A DNA stretch of 64,000 nt from Macrothele yani (taxonomy: Eukaryota; Arthropoda; Arachnida; Araneae; Macrothelidae), in contig CM077011.1 of assembly GCA_039090855.1 (NCBI GenBank), positions 136,712,749 through 136,776,748 of the forward strand, in the 5' to 3' direction. How positions within the stretch are numbered: position 1 is the first letter of the stretch; every line of letters starts with the position of its first letter. A program made the position numbers and the translations under genes. Below, one piece after another: positions 53,036-63,897 of this stretch. The notes under the pieces were generated by a model. The model saw nothing but the letters and a program-made list of their open reading frames with translations, made no database searches and was not told where the DNA came from.

Positions 53036-53522
53036 TACACTCATGGACAATGAAATTGCACACTTAAAGGAAAGCATGCTACAACCACGAAACTTTGTAA
53101 ATAGCTAGAGTGTATGCTGGTATGCAAATGATTCACATGTGGTGTGATTGCGCATGACTGCACACCCTGTGGTAGCGCTGCAAATATTAATGCAAGAGTT
53201 CCACTATAGGTTCACCCGACGTAATATTGGTATCCGGGGGTGAGCAGATGGTGACTCTGCGATTCTCTGAATTAGGACTGACGCAGCTTCGGCATTGTGA
53301 TTCACACAGCAGATTTTCCTTTGGGGAATCAAAGGGTCTGCCATGTGCCGCAATAATTTTAGACCACCTAGATGTCGCTGATATTTTATAATTTTGAAAG
53401 AATTCTAATTGGACCTTAAGCATAAGAAATTAATCTAACCAATCCAGGATTGAGAGCCCAAATACTTCCAAGAGAATAGGCATAATATCGGAAGAATCGG
53501 GTAGACATACACCAGTAATACT
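53036..53522. other. Possible Tc1-type end followed by unassigned sequence
   Basis: cactcatggacaatgaaatt at 53040 has the look of a Tc1-like terminus, but no transposase or second end follows. A 78-codon minus frame (53423-53187) has no recognised domain. Confidence 0.3.
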
Positions 53523-53972
53523 AAAACGCTGAAATCCGTTTTATTGGTGTAGTATTAGAAACACTAGTACAAACACGCTAGCTTTCACCACCACGGGTGG
53601 CTTCTTCAGGCATAAGTATTCCAATGCAAAAACAAAAACAAACAAAAAACAGAGTTTCAGTTATGAATTCAAAAATAGAAGTTTGTTATAGTTATTATAG
53701 AACGTGCGCGTCATACTCTAGATGCGTGATTAGGAGCGCACGCTCATTAATACGCGCGCTCCTAATCACGCATCTAGAGTATGACGCGCACGTTCTATAA
53801 TAACTATAACAAACTTCTATTTTTGAATTCATAACTGAAACTCTGTTTTTTGTTTGTTTTTGTTTTTGCATTGGAATACTTATGCCTGAAGAAGCCACCC
53901 GTGGTGGTGAAAGCTAGCGTGTTTGTACTAGTGTTTCTAATACTACACCAATAAAACGGATTTCAGCGTTTT
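53523..53972. repeat. Perfect inverted repeat with 217-bp arms and 16-nt loop (hairpin/MITE-like)
   Basis: Arms 53523-53739 and 53756-53972 appear to be exact reverse complements around a 16-nt spacer. The same 67-codon frame can therefore be read on both strands, differing only at the loop. Inside each arm is a hammerhead-like core (ctgaaga, stem gccacc/ggtggt, gaaa; plus strand 53886-53912). No TSD or TIR family was identified. Confidence 0.92.
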
Positions 53973-55140
53973 TAGGCATAATATATTAAAACACAACAAA
54001 AATTTATTCGTCACTTATTTAGCATAAACACAGCACATATTGTATTCAGGACCCTATTTCTCAGTTAAAGTGTGTATTTTTCTTGTTATCACGCAGATCA
54101 TCACATGAGATAAATTATTTGCAACTTTTAAATTATGGCCATTCATTACTAAGTATCAATGTCAAAACAAAAACAACTGTATTTCATTACTGAATTGTAA
54201 GATCAAGCATATCTGTATTTCGAGTGACTTTTCTGACAGGACCATGTTGTGCAATGTATAATAACCCAGAGTAGCAGAATGTAGACATACACGCGTACGC
54301 GGAGAGTTTCCAAATTATTAGCAAATTTTGCAGATAGTTTTTGCTTGTAGATTAAAAACAATAAAATGTTATTTATAGCATTAAAACACTTACTCAAGGC
54401 TTTGCTCAGATTGATATACTTAATTCTATTTTAACTTGAATAATGTTCAGTTATTTTTCACATCTTCTGAGTTCTTTTGTTTCTATAGACATTTCTAGCC
54501 AGTAGATTTTATCAAGGCCTGTTCACAATGTATTGGAACTGTATCAAAAGTTTCATTTACACAGAAAGAATTTAAATTTTATTGCCAGGTTCCTCTTGCA
54601 GTTGCCAGTTATTAAATAAAAATCTTTTCTTTATGTATTTTGTAAGTTTACTATTTTTAATTAAATTGTTGAAAATGCTATTTACAATTTTTGAAGTTCA
54701 TTATGGAACTGTTTTTCTGGATATAAAAACTTTCTTTAATTAGTCTCTCTTGTTTTTATGAGGTTCATGGTCCAGTATTTTAATATTTTACTGTAAAGGT
54801 CCATTTCACACGATTGCTGCACATACAATTCTAATGTACTTATTTTGTCCTAATTGGAATCTGTAATGTTCTAATAATTATTTGTTTTATTAATTTTTCT
54901 TTAAATTATCGTATTGTATTGTTATCGTGATTCGCGGGTTTGCAGCAAGTTTTCTCCTTCAATGGTTGTGTACGCAGATACATTTTATTTTTATAAAACT
55001 CTGATAATACTGCTGCTTTCCTCAGCATAAAATAGTTACTGTACATTTTTCAGCCTATCTCATGTCACACATACCTACTAGTTAGAAAAAAAAAAAAACT
55101 TAAGGGAATCCTTAAAAACTAATAGAATGGAACTACTACC
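53973..55140. other. AT-rich intergenic sequence
   Basis: No gene or repeat recognised; poly(A) run at about 55086. Confidence 0.5.
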
Positions 55141-55740
55141 TTAAATTCCAAATCTTGGCCTGGAGACCTCGCCTTGAACCATCTTATGTCCGGGATAGAA
55201 GAATCCATGAGGGTGCGCAATATAGTCCATTTCATGGGGTCTGGAGCGATGTAGACATACTGGAGTAATGGAGACACTACTTTTAGTAATGTGCTGCTGA
55301 ACCAATTCCATCATGAAGTTGAGGCCTTGCCATGCCAAGGGTCCCTCCTCTGTCTTCCTTGTTCCGGGCTCCCATCGGTTCCCAACTTTGCCGATTACTA
55401 GTATTTCCCACCTGCTTGATAGATTGGACTCCCATCGTAGCCGAAAATTGTAAGCCCGACTCAGGTATGTTCCAAGTTAGAAGCAAAACACTGGGGTCCA
55501 ACGTCGCTGCTCCCGAACATGCCAAGTTTTTGTGAAAGTGCCCCAAAGTCATGTAACAAGTGCTTACATGGCAGTAGCTAGCTAACGAGTGTTTTTGACA
55601 AAAGTCAAGTACCAAGTGACTCGTGCTCTCCTCTCGAAGTTTTTTCGACAAGTCCTCGGAGATCCACCCACCACGCATCAAATTTATGCTGTCTCCAATC
55701 CCACGCAGGGTAACGCAGGCCTCCCCTGAATTCAATCTCG
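55141..55740 (-). CDS. Unrecognised open frames, possibly a fragment of a TE or gene
   Basis: A 150-codon minus frame (55735-55283) starts MNSGEACVTLRGIGDSINLM and overlaps a second short frame (55338-55141). GC content is higher than in the surroundings, which favours coding or cDNA origin, but I see no domain, signal peptide or membrane segment. Two frames would require a frameshift or splice. It could be a processed transcript fragment or non-coding. Confidence 0.25.
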
Positions 55741-56349
55741 AAGTCGAATTTTTACTGGTCGGAAAATTAACATGAAATCCATCTATTTGTTAGGGGTCAA
55801 AATGACGCTGTTAAAAAACCCTTAAGTTGCATTATTCAGAGTGACATAAGGCACCATGTCATAAATCCTGGTTCTCTAAAAGTGTTACTTTCAACTCCAG
55901 CAAGTCTGCTGGCTGCTCAAACAATTTGTAAATGTGCAGACTAGCTGACACATTCATGATTGCCGTAAAACAGTCTTACAAAGCTGATCCATGTTGACGA
56001 CTCTATCGCTTTCACCTTCTTCTTACACAAGGTGACGCTTCTGTGAGGTCCCATAGCCAGGGACCTGCTGTCCGCAAGGGGCTATCAACACACACACCAA
56101 AAAGAAGAAAAAAAGAAATTAAAGAAAGCAAAAATGCTTTAGCTACTCACAATTTTATGAAAGTTAATAAATAATACTAAAAAAATGAATTCTCGCAGCG
56201 CATTCTAGCAACATGCTAGCACTGTCACACAAGCATGAACCGGCAGCCTTAAAACTGGTGTGTAGTCGATGCCCCATGAAAACGAAAAGCACCGGCCGAC
56301 GCAAGCAAAAGTACAGAGTGACAAGAATGCCAAATAGATGCCAGAGACA
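55741..56349. other. Spacer before Tc1 relic
   Basis: Contains repeated accaagtgac/acacacacacc-like short runs; no gene recognised. It may include the left end of the Tc1 relic but no TIR was found. Confidence 0.35.
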
Positions 56350-57113
56350 TAGATTTACGCAACTTACGGACTTTGAGTGAGGTCTGATCATTGGGCTGAA
56401 AACTGCAGGGTGGTCGGCTTGCTGTGTAGCCCGCCATGTGGATTGTTCTGACCCATCCGACTGTGTTGGGAGCAGTGGACACCACACAGCAGAGCAGCTA
56501 CGGATGGACCAGGAGGACCATTGGTAGAGAGAATGGACAGATCATGCGACAGGCACAAACCATGGGGACTGGTGCACTATACAGGCAGATGTAGTGGCTT
56601 TTGTGTGCCCACGTACCATTTCCCGACGCCTGGCAGAAGCGATGGCGGAAGCGAATTTGTGATCCCAGCTCCCCTTATGTGTACTGCCATTAGCACTGGA
56701 ACATTGCCGGCTCCATTTGCAGTGGTGCCAGGCCAGAGCGACGTGGAATGCCACAGACTGGCGACGTGTGGTGTTTAGCGATGAGTGCCACTCGTTTTGG
56801 GGATAGATGATTATTGTGTCTAGGTGTGGAAGTCCCCGTGTCAATGGCACAATTCCAACCTCACTGTCAAGCACCACACTTGTCCCACTGTAGACATCAT
56901 TGTCTGGGGAGCCATTGCCTACGATAGCCAATCAGTTCTAGTAGTGGTACGTGGATCATTGACGATCCAGCAGTATGTGGATGAGATCCTACGGCCCCAT
57001 GTGCTCCCATTCCTGGACGGGATTCTAGGTGCGCTTTTCCAGCAGGATAATGCGTGCCCGTACATGGCTTGGGTTGCCCAGGACTGTCTACGTCGTGTCC
57101 AGATAATTCCATG
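56350..57113 (+). pseudogene. Tc1-type transposase relic, truncated by later insertion
   Basis: A helix-turn-helix-like start (acggactttgagtgaggtc, compare LTDFERG in other copies) is followed by decayed middle sequence. VDIIVWGAIAYDSQSVLVVV then ALFQQDNACPYMAWVAQDCL (second catalytic Asp region, His replaced) read clearly in the last third. The frame stops near 57113, before the SPDLNPIENxWD motif, where other sequence begins. Numerous stops and frame changes. Confidence 0.75.
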
Positions 57114-57176
57114 CAGGGACGGCGCCAGAAAATTAGAAAATTTTCAACGGGGAGGGGGGGGGATATGCTTCATATA
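57114..57176. other. Junction sequence with a hAT-like start
   Basis: cagggacggcgccagaaaat at 57114 looks like a hAT terminal sequence. No partner found before the RTE tail at 57177. Confidence 0.3.
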
Positions 57177-58858
57177 TATCATCATCATCATTGTCAACCA
57201 TTATCAATCCACTGCTGGACGAAGGTCTTCCGAAGTTTCTTCCACAACGGTCTGTCTTGTGCCAGTCTCCTCCATGTTACTCCCGTATACTTTTGAATTT
57301 CATCCACCCATCTCACATGTGTTCTTCTTCTGGATCTTTTCCTGTCCCTTGGAATCCAGTCTAAAATTTCAGCTGTCCATCGATGGTCTGTCCTACTGGC
57401 AATATGTCCAGCCCATTGTGATTTCAGTGATTTTACTCTGATCATGATGTCTTTCACTCTTGTCATTTCCCTGATTCACAAGTTCCTCTTCTTATCTTTC
57501 CTGGTTACACCAAGCATGCATCTCTCCATGCTATTTTGAATTGTCTGCAGTCTTTGTATGTCTCTTTTAGTTAAGGTCCACGTCTCTGCACCACATGTAA
57601 GCACTGGAAGGATGCTTTGATCAAACACTTTTCTTTTAAGACATAATGGCATATTGCTCTTGAAAATTAGGCTACTGTTGTTTCTTCCAAAAGCTCTCCA
57701 GGAAAGTTTTATACGCCGATTAATTTCTTTATCAATGTGACCCTCACTTGATATCTGCTCTCCAAGATAAACGTATGTGTCCGTTATCTCCAGCTTTTCT
57801 CCATCAATCAATAAATCTTCATTTCTTGTAAAAGCATTAAACATCACTTTTGTCTTCTGGAAGTTCATTTTTAATCCCACTTCTTTACTTTTGTCAGCAA
57901 GTTCCTGGATCATACTCTGCAGTTCTGATGGGGTAGTTGCAAAAATGACTACGTCATCACCAAAATGAAAGTGAGTTAGATAATCTCCATTAATTTTTAT
58001 CCCTTTGTTTTCCCAGTTCAGTGATTGAAAGGTATTTTCCAATGTGGCATTAAAGAGTTCAGGAGATATAGTGTCACCTTGTCTCACTCTCTTTCCAATT
58101 TTTATGGGTGCTGTATTCTCAAATAGCTGAATCTTTGCACTTGCATTTTCATACATGTGATTAATAATATTAATATATGCATCTTCAATACCGCAGGATT
58201 TCAAAACCATTGTAACTGCTGATGTTTTCACTGAATCAAAGGCCTTTTCATAATCAATAAAAGATTATGAAAGGTCTTTTCATAATCGGCATAACGGAAG
58301 TTCATATTCCCTCGCTCTTTCAATTAGTTCTCTCAGTACGTGGATATGATCTATAGTGCTATAGCCACTCCTGAATCCAGCTTGTTCTCTCGGTTGAGCC
58401 ATGTCCAGTGTCACTTTCAAGCGGTGTGAAAGAACTTTAGTGAAGATTTTATAAACCACTGATAGGATCCTGATAGGTCTGTAGTTCTTGAGATCCTCAA
58501 TGTCATCTTTTTTATGTAGCAGGATGATTGTAGCATTGTTCCAAAACTCAGGAATCTTCCCTTCATTAAGGCATCGAGTGAAAACTTGGGCAAGTACTGT
58601 TTCAATTTCTCCACTTGCTTCTTGTATGATATCTACGGTAATTCCATCTTCTCCTGGTGCTTTCCTCCGTTTCATGTTCTTATTGCATGTGCAACTTCTG
58701 CTGGGAGGACTGGAAGAACTCTGCCACTGGTACCTTTCGTAATGTCTGGAGTACATGTATCATCCCTTTCATATAGTTTTGAGTAAAAATCTTTCACTCT
58801 TGTCAAAATTTCACTTCTATTTCTTGTTACAGATCCATTTTCTTTTCTCAGTTCATAT
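57177..58858 (-). mobile_element. RTE LINE, 5'-truncated copy (B)
   Basis: Minus strand. Its 3' microsatellite (atcatcatcatcatt complement) is at 57177. The RT domain shows GEDGITVDIIQEASGE, EQAGFRSGYSTIDHIHVLRE, RQGDTISPELFNATLENTFQ, FHFGDDVVIFATT (FGDD in place of FADD) and EEINRR-like KEINRRIKLSWRAFGR. Truncated near the residues ELRKENGSVTRN. A small palindromic scramble at 58230-58290 (gattatgaaagg/ttttcataatc) disrupts the EKAFDSV region. Confidence 0.9.
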
Positions 58859-58861
58859 ATA

Positions 58862-59816
58862 GTGTATATCATCACCATCATCATTGTCAACCATTATCAA
58901 TCCACTGCTGGACGAAGGTCTCCCCAAGTTTCCTCCACAACGGTCTGTCTTGTGCCAGTCTCCTCCATGTCACTCCCGCATACTTTCGAATTTCATCCAC
59001 CCATTTCCCATGTGGTCTTCTTCTGGGTCTTTTCCTGTCCCTTGGAATCCAATCTAAAATTTCGGCTGTCCATCAATGTTCTGTCCTTCTGGCAGTATGT
59101 CCAGCCCATTGCCATTTCAGGGATTTAACTCTGATCATGATGTCTTCCACTCTTGTCATTTTTCGGATCCACGTGTTCCTCTTCTTATCTCTCCTGGTTA
59201 CACCAAGTATGCACCTCTCCATGGTGCTTTGAGTTGTCTGCAGCCTTTGTATGTCTCTTTTAGCTAAGGTCCACGTCTCTGCACCATACGTAAGCACTGG
59301 AAGGATGCATTGATCAAACACTTTTCTTTTAAGACATAATGGCATATTGCTCTTGAAAATTATGCTGTTTCTTCCAAAAGCTCTCCAGGCAAGTTTTGTA
59401 CGCCGATTAATTTCTTCATCAATGTGACCCTCACTTGATATCTGCTGTCCAAGATAAACGTACGTGTCTGTTATCTCCAGCTTTTCTCCATCAATCGATA
59501 AATCTTCATTTCTTGTAAAAGCATTGAACATCACTTTTGTCTTCTGAAAGTTCATTTTTAATCCCACTTCTTTACTCTTGTCAGCAAGTTCCTGGATCAT
59601 ACTCTGTAGCTCTGATGGGATAGTTGCAAAAATGACTATGTCATCAGCAAAACGAAGGTGGGTTAGATAATCTCCATTAATCTTTATCCCTTTGTTTTCC
59701 CAGTTCAGTGATTGAAAGACATTTTCCAATGTGGCATTAAAGAACTTCGGAGATATGGTGTCACCTTGTCTCACTCCTTTTCCAATTTTTATGTGTGTTG
59801 TATTTTCAAACAGTTG
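58862..59816 (-). mobile_element. RTE LINE, 5'-truncated copy (C), directly next to copy B
   Basis: Its 3' tail (atcatcaccatcatcattg complement) starts three bases after the 5' end of copy B. The open part (59774-59073) holds RQGDTISPKFFNATLENVFQ, RFADDIVIFAT (canonical FADD), VYLGQQISSEGHIDEEINRR and QWAGHTARR. It is the best-kept RT C-terminal half here, but it lacks the fingers and endonuclease. Confidence 0.9.
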
Positions 59817-59848
59817 AATTTATTTAGATGATGATACATATATAAATA

Positions 59849-61394
59849 CACTGCCGGACAATTGCTAAGGACGGATGACAATAGCAACGATAGCAACCAT
59901 AAAATGGAAGGCAGGAAAATGTGGAAATTAGCATAAGTGCGGGATACAGTAAGACGTGTTGTGCGTATGCAAATTTTGGATTGCCGAACTTGTTCGTGAC
60001 GTCATAGCGCTGATAAGAGATATAAAGCATTTGACGCGTATTGACCGTTGTTGTTCAAACGCAAAGTTGAAAGGGAAAAAATCAATTGACGAACTTGCAA
60101 TTTTCAGTATGTCTTCCCGACATCACCTAGATGATTTTACGCGTGGCCGTATTATTGGCAAGATTAAAGAAGGGCGAAAAATAACAGCTGTTGCCAGGGA
60201 GTTCGACGTCAGCCACAGTGTTGTTTCAAGGCTTTGGAAATCATTTTAAACAAATGGAAAGTGTAGCAAACGTCACGAGGGGGGGGGGGGGTCGTGTTCG
60301 TAGTACGTCACCTGCAGAAGATCGGTAAATAGTGCTATCAACAAAAAGACACCGGCGAAGCACAGCTAGTGACGTAGCAAATCAGTTTATGGCTGCTACT
60401 GGCAAGCGGATCTCCCGAAAAACTGTCGCCAGACGTTTGCATGAAGGAGGACTATACGCCCGCCGTCCTGTTGTGTGCATCCCCTTGTCCAGACGTCACC
60501 GTGCCGCCCGTTTGCAATGGTGCCATCAACATCGCAATTGGACGGATAACGACTGGTCTGCTGTCCTCTTCTCAGACGAGAGTAGATACAGTCTATCGTC
60601 TGATTGTCGACGACAACTGATCTGGCGTGATAGTGGTACTGCATATTGTCCAGCAAACATACAGGAAAGGGACCGATATCCGACATGTAGTGTCATGGTA
60701 TGGGCTGGCATCATGATCAATGGCCGTACGTCCCTCTATGTGCTTCCAACTGGGACTATGACTGGCCAACGATACATTAATGATGTTCTGCTACCTCATG
60801 TTTGCATGTTCCGTGGTGCTGTCAGTGATAGATTAATTTTCATGGACGACAACGCAACATGTCATCGAACAGTCGCTGTCCAGGAGTGTCTTGAGAGCGA
60901 GGATATTCAACGCCTCGTATGGCCAGCACGTTCTCCAGATCTGAATCCCATTGAAAATGTGTGGGATGCTTTGGAGAGGAGTCTTGCTGGTCACCAATGC
61001 CCTCCAATAAACAAGGGCACCCTCATCCGTGCACTGACAGAGGAATGGGATAAATTACCCCAACAGCTGCTTGATAATGTTGTGCAAAGTATGATACGAC
61101 GTGTGGAATCTTGCATCGCCCTCCATGGTGGCCATATCCCGTATTGACATCTTACGCCGGAACACCTGCGGACGGTAATTGCATTTTTTACGTTTACGTA
61201 TTATGCACAAAATGGCCTGTTTGTCCCTTGAACACGTTCCAAAGCCTTCTGGATTTTAGAGCACAATAAGTTGTCTTTCTTGTAATGTCCTGGCATTCTG
61301 ACATTTTTTTATTTCACTTGGCATCCAACCACACTTACTTTTTTATGCGCTATATAGCCGTTTATGATCCGTCCTTAGCAACTGTCCAGCAGTG
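59849..61394 (+). mobile_element. Tc1-like transposon, full length, TA flanked
   Basis: Terminal repeats cactgccggacaattgctaa (left) and cactgctggacagttgctaa (right, reversed) continue with ggacggat; they differ at two positions. TA is at 59847-59848 and 61395-61396. The transposase gene is nearly complete. Low divergence of the ends suggests recent activity. Confidence 0.94.
60108..61147 (+). pseudogene. Tc1-type DD34E transposase, near-intact
   Basis: Start MSSRHHLDDFTRGRIIGKIK (first helix-turn-helix). All catalytic motifs are present: VLFSDESRYSL, IFMDDNATCHRT and RSPDLNPIENVWD, and it ends HGGHIPY then TGA. Length is about 345 codons, normal for the family. Defects cluster at 60247-60330: a TAA at 60247, a frameshift in a G run (60280-60291), and a TAA just before LSTKRHRRS. 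These affect only the linker between the two DNA-binding subdomains. The rest, 272 codons, is one open frame. Confidence 0.94.
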
Positions 61395-61449
61395 TATATA
61401 TATACACTATTGCTTTATAGTGTATATATATATTTATATATGTATCATC

Positions 61450-62078
61450 ATCTAAATAATAAAGGTAAGCAGCACTTGAAGATAATTATGGGAGATTTCA
61501 ATGCAAAAATAGGGCAACGGCAACAGAATGAAACTTCAGTAGGTAAATTTGGTCACAACAATAGAAACAAGCGTGGAAATATGCTCGTAGAGTTTGCAGA
61601 GGCAGAAGGGTTTTTCATCATGAACTCCTTTTTCAAGAAAAAGCCACACAGGAAATGGACATGGAGACATCCAAATGGGACGACAAGTGAAATTGATTTT
61701 ATTATGTGTAACAAAAAATTCGTCATAGAAGACTGCAGTGTGCTAAACAAGTTCAACACAGGTAGTGACCATAGATTGGTGAGATCTAAGATGCACCTCA
61801 ACACTAAACTCGAACATGGCAAGCTCATAAGACAAGCAAAATCTATTGACATAACCAACCTTAAAAAACACCATAATACCTTCAAGTTGGAACTGAAGAA
61901 CAGATTCTCTGCTTTAGAAGGCCTAACATTGGAAGAAGTGGATATTTCTGAAGTTAACAGAAAAGTAACCAAAGCTCTTATGCAAACAGCAACAAAATTA
62001 GCTGGGTCTAAGAACAAGTTGCATGTGAACAAATTATCAGGAAAAACCAAAATGTTGATGCAAAAAAGAAGAGAGTGA
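61450..62078 (+). pseudogene. RTE copy D: endonuclease C-terminal part
   Basis: Frame with IMGDFNAKIGQRQQNETSVG, WTWRHPNGTTSEIDFIMCNK and GSDHRLVRSKM, the catalytic GDFN and SDH motifs, both canonical. The N-terminal third of the domain is missing, so it cannot fold as a nuclease. Ends at a stop after KRRE caused by loss of bases relative to copy A. Confidence 0.85.
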
Positions 62079-62258
62079 GGACAACTAAAGAAGATGTGAC
62101 TTCCAAAATAGAATATGTAGAGCTATGCAAGACAGTACGAAAAAGTTATCACTGAAGACGTAAGGAAATTCAACTGTGAACTAGTGAGGAAAGCAATTGA
62201 AAGCAACCAAAGCCTAAAGATAGCAAAGTGACATCTCAGTAAGGGAAGAAAACAGATT

Positions 62259-63687
62259 ATGGCACTGAGAAAAGAAGATGGTTCTGTAACAAGAAATAGA
62301 GGCAAAATTTTGACAAGAATGAAAGATTTCTACTCCACATTATATGAAAGGGATGATACATTTACTCCAGACATCATGAAAGGTACCAGAGTTCTTCCAG
62401 TCCTCCCAGCAGAAGTTGCACATGCAATCAAGAACATGCAGCGGGGAAAGGCTTCAGGAGAAGATGGAATTACTGTGGACATCATACAAGAAGCAAGTGG
62501 AGAAATCGAAACAGTACTCGCCCAAATTTTCACTCTATGCCTTAATGAAGGGAAGATACCTGAGGATTGGAACAACGCTACAATGATCCTGCTACATGAA
62601 AAAGGTGACATTGAGGATCTCAGGAACTACAGACCTGTCAGCCTCCTATCAGTGGTTTATAAAATCTTCACTAAAGTTCGTTCACACCGCTTGAAGGTAA
62701 CACTGGACATGGCTGAACTGACAGAACAAGCTAGATTCAGGAGTGGCTACAGCACAATAGATCATATCCACGTACTGAGAGAACTAATTGAAAGAGCAAG
62801 GGAATATGAACTTCCATGGTGCATGGCTTTTATCGATTATGAAAAAGCCTTCGATTCGGTGAAACCATCAGCAGTTACAATGGCTCTGAAATCCTGCGGT
62901 ATTGAAGATGCATACATTAATATTATTAATAACATCTATGAAAATGCAAATGCAAAGATTCGGCTGTTTGAAAATACAACACTCATAAAAATTGGAAAGG
63001 GAGTGAGACAAGGTGACACCATATCCCCGAAGCTCTTTAATGCCACATTGGAAAATGTCTTGCAATCACTGAACTGGGAAAACAAAGGGATAAAGATTAA
63101 TGGAGATTATCTAACCCACCTTCGTTTTGCTGATGACATAGTCATTTTTGCAACTACCGCATCAGAGCTGCAGAGTATCATCCAGGAACTTGCTGACAAT
63201 AGTAAAAAAGGGGATTAAAAATGAATTTTCAGAAGACAAAAGTGATGTTCAATGCTTTTACAAGAAATGAAGATTTATCGATTGATGGAGAAAAGCAGGA
63301 GATAATAGACACGTTTATCTTGGACTGCAGATATCAAGTGAGGGACACATTGATGAAGAAATTAATTGCCGTACAAAACTTGCCTGAAGAGCTTTTGGAA
63401 GAAACAGCATAATTTTCAAGAGCAATATGCCATTATGTCTTAAAAGAAAAGTGTTTGATCAATGCATCCTTCCAGTGCTTACGTATGGTGCAGAGACGTG
63501 GACCTTAACTAAAATGTACACACAAAGGCTGCAGACAACTCAAAATAGCGTGGAGAGATGCATGCTTGCTGTAACCAGGAGAGATAAGAAGAGGAACTCG
63601 TGGATCCGAAAAATGACAAGAGTAGAAGACATCATGATCAGAGTTAAATCCCTGAAATGGCAATGGGCTGGACATACTGCCAGATGA
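62259..63687 (+). pseudogene. RTE copy D: reverse transcriptase
   Basis: A 319-codon frame holds GEDGITVDIIQEASGE, YRPVSLLSVVYKIFTKV (the stretch deleted in copy A), AFIDYEKAFDSVKPSAVTMA, RQGDTISPKLFNATLENVLQ and RFADDIVIFATT. After frameshifts, MPLCLKRKVFDQCILPVLTY and KSLKWQWAGHTAR follow. The palm, including FADD, is intact in sequence, but the thumb and C-terminal regions are in other frames. Confidence 0.88.
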
Positions 63688-63897
63688 CTGACCATTGATG
63701 GACAGCCAAAATTTTAGATTGGATTCCAAAGGACAGGAAAAGACCCAGAAGAAGACCACAAGAGAGATGGGTGGATGAAATTCGAAAGTATGCAGGAGTG
63801 ACATGGAGGAGACTGGCACAAGACAGACCGGTGTGGTGGAAACTTTGGGAGACCTTCGTCCAGCAGTGGATCGATAATGGTTGACAATGATGATGAT

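Larger units (their letters stand above)
59821..61458. repeat. 28-bp perfect inverted repeat flanking the Tc1 element
   Basis: 59821-59848 and 61431-61458 are exact reverse complements (tatttagatgatgatacata then tataaata). The right copy overlaps the first bases of RTE copy D. Together with copy C on the left this gives a mirror-like junction into which the Tc1 element sits asymmetrically. Confidence 0.88.
61450..63897 (+). mobile_element. RTE LINE, 5'-truncated copy (D)
   Basis: Begins inside the endonuclease (LNNKGKQHLKIIMGDFNAKI) and runs to a gatgatgat tail. It keeps motifs lost in copy A: SDHRLV in the endonuclease and FADDIVIFATT in the RT. Frameshifts are near 62080, 63215, 63415 and 63690. 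Confidence 0.9.

Noticed and set aside
53597..53898. A conserved 67-residue protein encoded on both strands
   Set aside because: It is the same sequence read from both arms of the perfect hairpin; there is no independent evidence of coding.
57177..59816. Copies B and C as one LINE with an internal duplication
   Set aside because: Each has its own microsatellite 3' tail and they overlap in the same coding region, so they are two insertions.
61450..63897. Twin-priming (5' inversion) linking copies C and D
   Set aside because: Both copies have complete 3' ends; twin priming would give one 3' end only.
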